Positions 1-5,915 of a DNA stretch of 7,195 bases are shown here, piece by piece. A program made the position numbers and the translations under genes. Below the pieces are notes generated by a model, which was not told where the DNA came from, searched no databases, and was given only the letters and a program-made list of their open reading frames with translations. How positions within the stretch are numbered: the first letter of the stretch is position 1; each line of letters opens with the position of its first letter. The stretch comes from Actinomycetes bacterium (GTDB lineage: Bacteria; Actinomycetota; Actinomycetes; Actinomycetales; Beutenbergiaceae). Location: contig JAJYRV010000100.1 in NCBI GenBank assembly GCA_021793935.1, forward strand, positions 1 to 7,195, given 5' to 3'.

Positions 1-468
1 GAAGCAACCCCCTCGCTCCTCGTCTGGCACCAGCCCGGTCCCTGGAAACGAATGATCGCCACGGCAGCGTTCTCTGAGCACCACTTCCCTTCTCCCCATA
101 ACGATTCTGTGGAATCCGTGATTGGCTTTCACGTTCCACCGGAGAAAGTTTCGGAACTGGCAGCGTTTGATGGCAGCGTCGTGGTGGACCGGACGCAGGG
201 AGAGCTCTCCGCCCGGTGCCACGACGAGGAGGCGAATAACCTCGCGCTCAATCTCGCTCGCGACATCGTGACCGAAGAGCGCAGTGTTGAGGACGCACGC
301 CAGTACTACGCGAAGGAGTTCCTCGACTACCGGCGAGGGCTGTCCACTCCATACATGAGTGAACTTCGCTTCCCTGGCAATGCGGAGGCAGCCGATCCCG
401 GAAAGTCGATCATCTCCGACGCCGAACTTGAGCGCGCGGCGAAGGAAGGTGAGGAGTCCTCCGGCTGA
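1..468 (+). CDS. Conserved hypothetical protein, C-terminal part (5' end outside window)
   Basis: The reading frame is open from the first base of the window to the TGA ending at 468, giving at least 155 residues. The ATG at 52 is probably not the start: the 17 codons before it read smoothly (PSLLVWHQPGPWKRM) and no ribosome binding site precedes the ATG. Visible motifs, numbered from base 1, are PGPWKRM near residue 12, FPSPHNDSVE near 29, LAAFDGSVVVDRTQGELSAR near 53, and a helical LALNLARDIVTEERSVEDAR. No membrane segment or signal peptide is visible, so it is probably cytosolic. The pattern recalls an uncharacterised actinobacterial protein family with a DGSV.DRT.GE.SARC core. This is recognition from memory, not a search, and no function is assigned. 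The last 25 residues are charged and look like a disordered tail. It converges on the degraded minus-strand gene that ends at 545. Confidence 0.72.
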   Translation, partial: EATPSLLVWHQPGPWKRMIATAAFSEHHFPSPHNDSVESVIGFHVPPEKVSELAAFDGSVVVDRTQGELSARCHDEEANNLALNLARDIVTEERSVEDARQYYAKEFLDYRRGLSTPYMSELRFPGNAEAADPGKSIISDAELERAAKEGEESSG

Positions 469-544
469 TCGGGACGCTGGAGGCAGGGAACGGTGGTGAA
501 GGCTCACTCCTGCCACCGCTCCCCCGGGCAGAACAAAACTGCAA

Positions 545-1129
545 CTAGCCGAAGCGCACATCCTTACGCGTGAACGGTGCCGCTCCGAGCAGCTCTCGCT
601 GCGCGCGATATTCCAGCGGAGTGAGGCCTTGTGCCGCTAGTTCCTTCGCGCGTTCCGGATATCCGAAGAAGTCCGGAATCATTCCTCGGTTCAAGTCCTC
701 GAGAGCCACATGCCGCAGCTGTGAATACGGCATAATAAAGCCGCTCGGCTCGTACTCATATAGGTTCCAGCACCAGGCCATCGCCTGCCCCCGAGTGAAC
801 CCCGCCCACCTTCCTCCCGTGATTTCCTCCTCAGCATCGGGGGCAGCGTATGACTCCTCAATGCGCTGCCAGCCCGGCGGCGGCGCGCTTCCCGCTCTTG
901 CTCTACGCGGGAGTTGTGTTCACTTTCGGCGTCCCTCGCCAGTTTCAATAACTGCTCGAAGGAAACCGATTCTCCTCCCGAGCGTGGAACAAAGCTCGCC
1001 GGTGAGAACTCGAGGAGCGCCTCGCACCGCGGCGCACCTCTCCTGCTCGTTCTCGCTGCTCCCAGAGCCGGGACAGCTCCGACGTAGGAGCGAACGGAGC
1101 CAGTCTGAATCATGAATGAACGAGGGCAT
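545..1129 (-). pseudogene. Frameshifted hypothetical gene, readable only across three frames
   Basis: No single minus-strand frame is convincing, but protein-like sequence passes from frame to frame. From about 1129 to 1100 it reads PSFIHDSDW. From 1100 to 1023 another frame reads APFAPTSELSRLWEQRERAG. From 1023 to about 878 the third frame reads LLEFSPASFVPRSGGE and SFEQLLKLARDAESEHNSR. From about 877 to the TAG at 545 the first frame returns with PGWQRIEESYAAPDAEEE, then AWCWNLYEYEPSGFIMPYSQ and a tail with ELAAQGLTPLEYRAQRELLG. Every switch has the same sense, as if one base were missing each time. Restoring three bases would give about 195 residues ending at 545. The frame-2 continuation past 870 turns Arg- and Ser-rich, as expected out of frame. 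I do not recognise the family. Alternatives are sequencing indels in GC-rich runs, or a real shorter gene covering only 545-781 or its in-frame extension. The start at 1129 is weak because no good ribosome binding site precedes it. Confidence 0.45.
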
Positions 1130-1172
1130 CGGGTGAAGCCGCTTCCTGGGCGGTTAAGCCCCATCGAATCTT

Positions 1173-1269
1173 GTAGCGCGATCCTTCGCGCTACCCGTTC
1201 TTCCCCTGGGACACCCGGGAATCGAAGGATTCGGGTTGTCGCGTAACCAGCCAGGTACCTACGGTTACG
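1173..1269. other. Three consecutive hairpins, possible structured RNA
   Basis: Hairpin 1 has a perfect 8-bp stem (GTAGCGCG at 1173-1180 with CGCGCTAC at 1187-1194) and a 6-base loop. Hairpin 2 (1210-1240) pairs GACA/TGTC, CCCG/CGGG and AATC/GATT around a GAAG loop, with small bulges. Hairpin 3 pairs CGTAACC (1242-1248) with GGTTACG (1263-1269), and its loop contains the palindrome AGGTACCT. ATCCTTCG (1181-1188, loop side of hairpin 1) is complementary to CGAAGGAT (1223-1230, loop side of hairpin 2), so a loop-loop contact is possible. I match it to no known RNA family. The strand is undecided because the pairing works on both. GC-rich DNA forms such stems by chance, so this is a candidate only. 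Confidence 0.3.
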
Positions 1270-1366
1270 GCTCTTGAACGTAATTGCGATGCTAGCAGGC
1301 TGGGAGTTCCGCCGTTCGCCAACGTTCGCTCTCCTCGCCTTTCTCACGTGACTTTATGGTCGGCGC

Positions 1367-1383
1367 AAAACGATGAGGCATCG
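1367..1383 (-). terminator. Weak intrinsic terminator candidate
   Basis: On the minus strand CGATG, a 3-base CCT loop and CATCG form a 5-bp hairpin followed directly by TTTT. It lies about 110 bases past the stop of the minus-strand membrane-protein gene (1494-2714), where a terminator would be expected. The stem is short and the T run has only four bases. Confidence 0.3.
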
Positions 1384-1493
1384 GGGTCGCAACCCGGGAG
1401 CTGCACGCCAGATGATGCGCGGCCGACGGCGAACAGGGCACCCGGATCGCGTAGCGGTTGGGATCGCTGAGCGTGCGTGCTCGAGGGCGCACC

Positions 1494-2714
1494 TCAACCG
1501 TTGCGTTCCAGACGCACCCGCACGATATGGTCGGCGTCAAGAGTTGCTTGCACCGACTCGATCAGGCCGGAACTCGGCCGACCCGGGACGCGTTGGGTGC
1601 CGGACACCATGGCCGAGCACGCGTAGATGACGGAGCTCGCGGCACCCGTCTCCTCGCAGTCGTCGACTTCGATGGCACCGAACGGCTCGCCGCTCTCGGG
1701 AGAGGTCCATGCCGGCCCCTTCATCCAGGCCTCCAGATCCTCCGGTCCGAAGGATTGTGGCACGCGATAGCGCCAGTTGAAGGTCTCGCCATTCCCTGTC
1801 TCATATCCGTCGGCCTCGATTTCGCGCCAGTCTTCAGGCGCGGGAATCGCTTGCGCGCGCTCGACCGTCTCGTCGGACACATCCCAGACGGGTGGCACGT
1901 ACTGGTGGTACGTCAACCGGACCACGACTTCGGGTTCACCGCGAGCCGAGACCGGCTCGCGGAACTGGGCGCGAATGTAGTACTCAGACTGCTCCCCCGC
2001 CGGCGGCGCGGCTCGGGCGTCACAGCGCCCGCTGTCGGCCTTGCACTCGTCGACTTCGATAGCACCGAACGCCTCACCGGCGGCGGGTGTGGCCCATTCG
2101 GGCCCTTCCAGCCACTCCTTGAGGTCGTCGAAGGTGAATGAGTCGGCGACCGCGTACGTCTGCTCGACGAACCCTGATGGCTCCGGGCCCTCCTCGGTCG
2201 TCTTCAGGAACTCAGGGATCCCAGTTTCGGAGGCCTCAATGCGCGTGCGCTGCCAGTCTGCCATGACCGGAATGGTCGCAGCACGCTCGGGCAGCGCGTC
2301 GAGTTCCTCCGTGCCAGCCAGATGCCACCAGCGGATATTCAACACGGTCATGGCGGTGGGAAAGAACATCACGAACACGAGTACGATCTGCAGGAACCAA
2401 CGCAGCCAACCCAGAGCCATGCCGACCCCGGGTGAGAACGTCTCCTCGTAGTCCTCGCCGTAATCTCGCCCGCCCGTCTGGGGAGTTCCCCACATGCCGA
2501 ACGCCCCAAACGTCACCACGACGCTGACCAGCAGGAAGGCGACTGCGAGCGTAGCGGGGATCCAATGCAGGCCATCGAAGATCGGCAGGAGCCCGAAGAG
2601 CCATAAGCCCCATGCCACGCACGCGGGAACGAGGTGGACGACCACGAGGATGCCGGCGGCGCGCAGGCCGCTGCCGCCACTCATCGCTGCGAGATTCATC
2701 CTGGGCATGCGCAC
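1494..2714 (-). CDS. Three-helix membrane protein with two tandem copies of an extracytoplasmic domain
   Basis: This 406-residue protein is not one I recognise by name. Hydrophobic segments lie near residues 20-45, 51-75 and 100-126, with a charged loop (GGRDYGEDYEE) between the second and third. The remaining C-terminal two thirds are soluble and acidic. That part holds two related domains, roughly residues 148-270 and 290-403. Over residues 187-224 and 316-353 they align without gaps, 21 of 38 identical by my count. The shared signature is W-x2-P-x2-GE-x-FGAIEVD-x-C. Each copy has two cysteines (224/231 and 353/366) that could form a disulfide outside the membrane, which fits an odd number of helices with a cytoplasmic N-terminus. 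The frame starts at GTG 2714; an in-frame ATG at 2708 is equally possible. GAGG sits 4 bases before the GTG and 10 before the ATG. No enzyme motif is visible. A sensor or envelope-binding role is only a guess. Confidence 0.78.
   Translation of the reverse strand: MRMPRMNLAAMSGGSGLRAAGILVVVHLVPACVAWGLWLFGLLPIFDGLHWIPATLAVAFLLVSVVVTFGAFGMWGTPQTGGRDYGEDYEETFSPGVGMALGWLRWFLQIVLVFVMFFPTAMTVLNIRWWHLAGTEELDALPERAATIPVMADWQRTRIEASETGIPEFLKTTEEGPEPSGFVEQTYAVADSFTFDDLKEWLEGPEWATPAAGEAFGAIEVDECKADSGRCDARAAPPAGEQSEYYIRAQFREPVSARGEPEVVVRLTYHQYVPPVWDVSDETVERAQAIPAPEDWREIEADGYETGNGETFNWRYRVPQSFGPEDLEAWMKGPAWTSPESGEPFGAIEVDDCEETGAASSVIYACSAMVSGTQRVPGRPSSGLIESVQATLDADHIVRVRLERNG
1660..2079. repeat. Diverged in-gene direct repeat (two copies, 387 bases apart)
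   Basis: Bases 1660-1692 and 2047-2079 match at 30 of 33 positions, beginning TCGTCGACTTCGAT in both. The offset of 387 bases is exactly 129 codons, so the copies keep the same reading frame inside the membrane-protein gene. They encode the two GE-x-FGAIEVD-x-C segments. This is the best-preserved DNA trace of the domain duplication, which otherwise shows mainly at protein level. Confidence 0.7.
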
Positions 2715-2722
2715 GCTGCCTC

Positions 2723-2752
2723 ACTTTAGTGGAATCACGCACACAGCCTCAA
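2723..2752 (-). promoter_or_regulatory. Promoter candidate for the duplicated-domain membrane protein
   Basis: On the minus strand TTGAGG (2747-2752) and TAAAGT (2723-2728) are 18 bases apart, each matching four of six bases of the sigma-70-type consensus. Only 8 bases separate the -10 box from the GTG at 2714. Transcription could therefore begin at or just before the start codon, giving a leaderless or nearly leaderless message, which is common in actinobacteria. Confidence 0.3.
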
Positions 2753-2845
2753 GAGTTCCACCCTTGCACGGCCCACCACTGGTGCCCCCATGCGAGGTCA
2801 GCACGAGTCAACGCACGAAGTCCGCCTGGACACCGAGGCTAGACC

Positions 2846-3388
2846 CTAGTCAGTCTCCTTTAGAGCGGATTCTCGGACTCTTACGAGAAAATCTGCAAGA
2901 TCAATGATGCGCGGCTCAAGCACTCCTATTACGAGGGACGTCGCAGGGAGGCCGCACTTATTTCTCTGCTTGAATAAGCCGGAAACAGTGCCATCTCGCA
3001 GCGTGATCGTCAGGAGCACTCGTTCGGGCTTAACCGGCAAGCGTCGGCGGTTAGATAGCGCAGAAACCTGGGAAATCTCGCTCCATAGAACGGTCATAAG
3101 CAAAACATCTTCCCCACTGCTGCTGCGAAACGAGCGGATCTCGTTTCGCGTGACAACGAGGCGCGGCTTCGCTGCAGGCAATACGAACGTCCAGAACACG
3201 GCGACGAACAGTGACTGCAGGAGCAACAACAGGAACGCGAAGCCGATCACGAGAGTCGCGAAGCTGACCACTGAAGGATCGGTGAGCGGATTCCACGTCG
3301 CTACCGGCGTCAGTATGAACAGGAGCGAAAGCAGGGCGACGAGGGCCCACGCTCCGACCGCGTGAAGGGCCGTCTTCGCGGGACTCAT
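2846..3388 (-). CDS. Small two-helix membrane protein, possible bacterial PH-like domain
   Basis: From the ATG at 3388 the product is 180 residues. Hydrophobic segments lie near residues 9-30 and 42-70. They are followed by a soluble C-terminal domain of mixed strands with the pattern KPRLVVTRNEI, then VLWSEISQVSAL, then VLLTITLRDG and a final helix LADFLVRVRES. Two helices followed by a strand-rich domain with a W-x-E-I motif resembles membrane-bound bacterial PH-like proteins; this is an inference and no function follows. The frame stays open to a GTG at 3541, which would add 51 residues. I prefer 3388 because those 51 residues are Arg/Ser-rich and have poor third-position GC, and the first helix begins right after Met. 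Neither start has a clear ribosome binding site. It ends 131 bases before the next minus-strand start at 2714, so joint transcription is possible but not shown. Confidence 0.65.
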   Translation of the reverse strand: MSPAKTALHAVGAWALVALLSLLFILTPVATWNPLTDPSVVSFATLVIGFAFLLLLLQSLFVAVFWTFVLPAAKPRLVVTRNEIRSFRSSSGEDVLLMTVLWSEISQVSALSNRRRLPVKPERVLLTITLRDGTVSGLFKQRNKCGLPATSLVIGVLEPRIIDLADFLVRVRESALKETD

Positions 3389-3620
3389 GGGGAACGTTAC
3401 TTCGCCGGCACGGTTCAACTCCGCGATCCACCTGTGAATACAGCGCGGATCGGCCGAACGGAGGTTCTCGCTCGTGTCTCTTTCAAAACTTGAAACTCGA
3501 CGCGGAGAGTTTCGCGTTTGTCGCATCGGATCATCGGCCACCCGCTCATCGTACTAACGCTCATTGCACGACCACCGCACTTTTGCAGAAGCAAGGCCCA
3601 AAGAAGGACCCCCTAACCTC

Positions 3621-3649
3621 TTGATCGTTTCCGAAACACCCACTACGGT
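3621..3649 (+). promoter_or_regulatory. Promoter candidate for the arsR–AHSA1 operon
   Basis: TTGATC (3621-3626) and TACGGT (3644-3649) are separated by an ideal 17 bases. The TTG start lies 31 bases past the -10 box, leaving a leader of about 25 bases with the ribosome binding site. Just downstream, CCTAAATTAAGG (3659-3670) is a near-palindrome with one mismatched pair. It overlaps the expected transcript start region and the ribosome binding site, a position that would suit an autorepressor operator. Confidence 0.45.
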
Positions 3650-3680
3650 TAAGCAATCCCTAAATTAAGGAGAGGGCAAA

Positions 3681-4064
3681 TTGGAAAGGCGCGACTCGTT
3701 GAGCCTCATTTTCACGGCGCTGGCTGATCCCACGCGGCGGGCAATATTGTCTCGGCTCGCCCAGGGCCCGGCCACCGTCGGCGAAGTGGCGCAGCCATTC
3801 GACATCAGCGCCCCTGCGGTCTCTCAACACATCAAAGTACTCGAGCGAGCCAATCTCGTATCCCGCACCACCCGAGCCCAGTGGCGAACACTGTCGCTAC
3901 GGATCGACTCGCTAGCCGAGATTTCGACGTGGGTCGATACCCAACGCCGAGAATGGGAGTCCCGCCTCGATGCGCTCGAGGACCACCTCGAAGAAATGAA
4001 GAGCCGACCAGAACAGAAGGAACAGCACAATGAATCCGACCAGCAACACATCCGAGAAGCCTGA
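3681..4064 (+). CDS. ArsR-family winged-helix transcriptional regulator
   Basis: This 127-residue protein carries the classic ArsR opening FTALADPTRRAIL (residues 11-23). A helix-turn-helix follows, with recognition helix around SAPAVSQHIKVLERANLV (43-60), and then a wing at SRTTRAQWRTLSL. The protein contains no cysteine and lacks the ELCVCDL metal site, so it is unlikely to sense metals. It belongs with the metal-independent ArsR proteins commonly found beside AHSA1/SRPBCC genes. These bind operator DNA as dimers and usually repress their own operon. The C-terminal helix (EWESRLDALEDHLEEMK) probably aids dimerisation. The TTG start is chosen because AAGGAGAG (3667-3674) precedes it at good spacing and the conserved region begins ten residues later. 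Its last 35 bases overlap the next gene in another frame, which suggests translational coupling. Confidence 0.9.
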   Translation: MERRDSLSLIFTALADPTRRAILSRLAQGPATVGEVAQPFDISAPAVSQHIKVLERANLVSRTTRAQWRTLSLRIDSLAEISTWVDTQRREWESRLDALEDHLEEMKSRPEQKEQHNESDQQHIREA

Positions 4065-4497
4065 ATTTACGATTACCCGCAGATTCCATGCGCCGCGGGA
4101 GCTACTGTGGCGCGCCTGGACGGAAGAATCGGAACTTGCTCAGTGGCTACGCCCGTTCGGGGTGAGTACCGAATCCGTCTCCTTCGACGTGCGGGTCGGC
4201 GGCACCTATCGCTACGTAATGGTCAACGACGAAACCGGAGAAGAGTATCCCACCGGGGGCGAGTTCCTCGAGGTTGCCCCACTCGAACGCCTCGTCTTTA
4301 CGTGGGGTGAACCAGGCGCCCCCGTCGAGTCCTCACCGGTCATCACTCTCACGTTCATCAGCGAAGGCGAACGCACAGAACTCCTATTCCACCTGCGCGG
4401 CTACGCTGGTGAACCCGGCGACGGCTTCGTCTATGACGGGTGGGCCGAGGCGCTCACAAATTTCGGCAAGTATCTGTCCGGCGATCCGATCGGGTAA
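4030..4497 (+). CDS. AHSA1-like SRPBCC-domain protein
   Basis: The 155-residue product shows the AHSA1/START-like pattern. It begins with the strand TITRRFHAPRELLWRAWTE (residues 14-32), continues with QWLRPFG and the DVRVGGTYRYVM hairpin (53-64), then GEFLEVAPLERLVFTW (77-92). It ends with a long helix GWAEALTNFGKYL (137-149). The single domain fills the protein, the usual length for this family. The fold makes a hydrophobic pocket that binds a small apolar ligand; the ligand here cannot be read from sequence. It is cytosolic, with no signal peptide. AGAAGGAA (4015-4022) lies 7 bases ahead of the ATG, inside the repressor gene. The pairing with a cysteine-free ArsR regulator is a widespread two-gene module in which the repressor probably controls this protein. 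Confidence 0.9.
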   Translation: MNPTSNTSEKPEFTITRRFHAPRELLWRAWTEESELAQWLRPFGVSTESVSFDVRVGGTYRYVMVNDETGEEYPTGGEFLEVAPLERLVFTWGEPGAPVESSPVITLTFISEGERTELLFHLRGYAGEPGDGFVYDGWAEALTNFGKYLSGDPIG

Positions 4498-4737
4498 TTG
4501 CTCAGGTGAGTTCAGCTCGCTCGGAAAATCGGTATCAATCGCCGCGAATCGAGTTCACTCCTCAACGCGCGCGGCTATCACCATGACCTCGCCGTCGACG
4601 TCGGTAAGAGGACCTTGCGGGTGTGGTTGCCAGGTTCGTGTCAACCGTTGCCACGCTCATACGCGGCGCGTGTTGCCCGGTACTGTTGACACACTTCCTC
4701 GTGAGTCTCGTTTACCGCTATATCCTGCCCCAAACCC

Positions 4738-4813
4738 TGGTGGAGCTAAGGGGATTCGAACCCCTGACCTCTTCCATGCCATGGAAGCGCGCTACCAACT
4801 GCGCCATAGCCCC
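4738..4813 (-). tRNA. tRNA-Ala (anticodon GGC)
   Basis: The minus strand from 4813 folds as a full tRNA. The acceptor stem GGGGCTA pairs with TAGCTCC, including the G3-U70 wobble pair that is the alanine identity element. The anticodon arm is CTTCC-ATGGCAT-GGAAG with GGC as anticodon, and the T arm contains GGTTCGAATCC. Discriminator A is at 4741 and CCA is encoded at 4738-4740. It lies 51 bases past the histidine phosphatase gene on the same strand. Confidence 0.97.
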
Positions 4814-4826
4814 GCGAACGATGTTC

Positions 4827-4856
4827 AGTTTAGACGATCCGAAGAGCAAATGCGAA
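4827..4856 (-). promoter_or_regulatory. Promoter candidate for tRNA-Ala
   Basis: On the minus strand TTCGCA (4851-4856) and TAAACT (4827-4832) are 18 bases apart, each matching four of six consensus bases. The -10 box ends 13 bases before the tRNA 5' end, which leaves room for a short processed leader. The tRNA could also be cut from the upstream operon transcript. Confidence 0.35.
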
Positions 4857-4864
4857 ATCGGAAA

Positions 4865-5479
4865 TCAGGGTGCGCCGACGTTGTGCTGGGTAAGCCGCCA
4901 TCGGGGGTCTCCCTGATACGGCTGGAGGACCGACCAGTGGCAGTTGCTTAGCCCTGAGATTCCGCGCCATCCCTCGGGATTCTGCCCCAACAGCGCAGTG
5001 ATGCCAGTGGAGATCGCAGCCCCGTGCGCGACGAAGATCACCGTGTCTGAGATCTCATATTTCGCCGCCCATTCGTTCACCGATTCCGCGAACCGCAAGC
5101 CGAGGTTTTCCCGGGTTTCAGCGTCCACACCGTCGGGGTGACCTCCCTTGCGCCACTGCGCGAACGCCTCCGGCCAGCCTTTGCTCATCTCCTTGTGCGT
5201 GAGGCCCTCCCACAGCCCGAACGAGCGTTCCCGCAGGCGGTGGTCGACCACAGTCTGCACCCCGATCCGGTCAGCGAGGGCAGCGGCGGTGTCGACGGCT
5301 CGGGAGAGGTCGGAGGTAACGATTGCTGTCGGCTTTGCTTTCGCGAGCACGGCCGCAGCCTCGTGCGCTTGTTCGATACCGGTGGCGTTCAGCGGGATAT
5401 CGATTTGTCCCTGGAGTTTGCCGGCGGCGTTGTAGTCAGTTTGCCCGTGTCTCCACAAAATGACGTTGGCCGCGTTCAA
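4865..5479 (-). CDS. Histidine phosphatase family protein (phosphoglycerate-mutase-like, GpgP-related)
   Basis: The product is 204 residues if read from the TTG at 5479. The phosphatase signature ILWRHGQTDYN places the phosphorylated His at residue 11 and its Arg at 10. Further active-site features are SDLSRA (Arg60), RLRERSFGLWEG (Glu84) and VFVAHGA (His152). The length is right for the family, which removes phosphate from small molecules in the cytosol through a phosphohistidine intermediate. RHGQTDYN, GLTH and the ending RWRL, together with the place right after rsfS, match the Mycobacterium glucosyl-3-phosphoglycerate phosphatase GpgP (Rv2419c) as I remember it. The actual substrate here is not proven. 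The TTG is chosen because GGGGAGGGG (5485-5493) sits 5 bases ahead and the catalytic strand begins at once. Longer in-frame starts would overlap rsfS and add an Arg-rich tail. The TTG overlaps the rsfS stop as TTGA. Confidence 0.88.
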   Translation of the reverse strand: MNAANVILWRHGQTDYNAAGKLQGQIDIPLNATGIEQAHEAAAVLAKAKPTAIVTSDLSRAVDTAAALADRIGVQTVVDHRLRERSFGLWEGLTHKEMSKGWPEAFAQWRKGGHPDGVDAETRENLGLRFAESVNEWAAKYEISDTVIFVAHGAAISTGITALLGQNPEGWRGISGLSNCHWSVLQPYQGDPRWRLTQHNVGAP

Positions 5480-5886
5480 GCAAACCCCTCCCCATTGGAA
5501 ACGGAATCGGTAACGGAGGCGTCGGTGACGTCGGCGGGCAGCTCGATCTCTTCGCAGTCCTTCCACAGCCGGTCCAGGCCGTAGAAGTCGCGATCCTCGG
5601 CGTGCTGCACGTGCACGATGATGTCGCCGTAGTCGAGCAGAACCCAGCGAAGTTCCTGGGTGCCTTCGCGGCGAATGACCTTCGATCCGGCTTCTCGCAT
5701 CGCCTCATCGACGGCATCGACGATTGCGTCCACTTGCCGTTCAGTCTCGCCGGTCACGATGAGGAACACGTCGGTGAGCGCCAGCCTGTCAGCGACATCG
5801 AGGGCGACGATGCCCTGTCCAAATTTGCTCGCCGCCGCGCGCGCGGCAGTTATCGCGAGATCTCTTGCGTGTTCCTCAGCGGGCAC
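5476..5886 (-). CDS. rsfS: Ribosome silencing factor RsfS
   Basis: The 136-residue product shows the RsfS/Iojap signature throughout. The core runs DVADRLALTDVFLIVTGETE (residues 30-49) and QVDAIVDAVDEAM, then REGTQELRWVLLDYGDIIVH (73-92) and DRDFYGLDRLWKD (98-110). RsfS binds ribosomal protein uL14 on the large subunit, blocks joining with the small subunit and so lowers translation in starvation. The last 20 residues are a non-conserved tail. The start is GTG at 5886, with AAGGAG (5891-5896) four bases ahead. The gene before it ends 29 bases upstream, and the phosphatase gene overlaps its stop by four bases, so it sits inside an operon. The neighbouring nadD and phosphatase genes are its usual actinobacterial companions. 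Confidence 0.96.
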   Translation of the reverse strand: MPAEEHARDLAITAARAAASKFGQGIVALDVADRLALTDVFLIVTGETERQVDAIVDAVDEAMREAGSKVIRREGTQELRWVLLDYGDIIVHVQHAEDRDFYGLDRLWKDCEEIELPADVTDASVTDSVSNGEGFA

Positions 5887-5915
5887 TGTTCTCCTTCATA
5901 AGCAACTGAAGCCTT

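Larger units (their letters stand above)
1130..1493. other. Gene-free stretch with clustered hairpins
   Basis: Open frames run through these 364 bases on both strands, but their translations are Arg- and Ser-rich, lack usable ribosome binding sites and look like out-of-frame sequence. What it does hold is three neighbouring inverted repeats (1173-1269) and a short hairpin with a T run (1367-1383), both listed separately. A weak imperfect stem also lies at 1136-1155. It separates the end of the duplicated membrane-protein gene from the degraded gene and may contain more remains of the latter. One short example is a frame reading KIRWGLTAQEAASPDALVHS up to a stop at 1110. Confidence 0.45.

Noticed and set aside
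491..518. Hairpin CGGTGG/CCACCG between the two convergent genes as a bidirectional terminator
   Set aside because: The stem has 6 bp with a 16-base loop and no T run on either side, so it is too weak to call.
1201..1240. TTCGATTCCCGGGTGTCCC on the minus strand looks like a tRNA 3' end, possibly an attachment-site remnant
   Set aside because: The 5' side of the T stem does not pair with it, no acceptor or anticodon arm follows, and no integrase or second copy is in the window.
691..1347. 218-residue minus-strand frame taken as one gene
   Set aside because: Only its middle (about 878-1023) looks like protein. Both ends are Arg-, Ser- and Gly-rich, and better sequence continues in other frames.
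2236..2742. 168-residue minus-strand frame overlapping the duplicated-domain membrane protein
   Set aside because: It is His/Arg-rich out-of-frame sequence inside a well-supported gene that has helices and a domain repeat.
4686..4691. Perfect TTGACA -35 box on the plus strand
   Set aside because: No acceptable -10 box lies 16-19 bases downstream, and the direction runs antisense into the tRNA and phosphatase genes.
4274..4951. Long plus-strand open frame with GIRTPDLFHAMEARYQLRHS
   Set aside because: That peptide is the antisense translation of tRNA-Ala, a well-known source of false proteins. The frame also runs antisense to the AHSA1 gene end and the phosphatase gene end.
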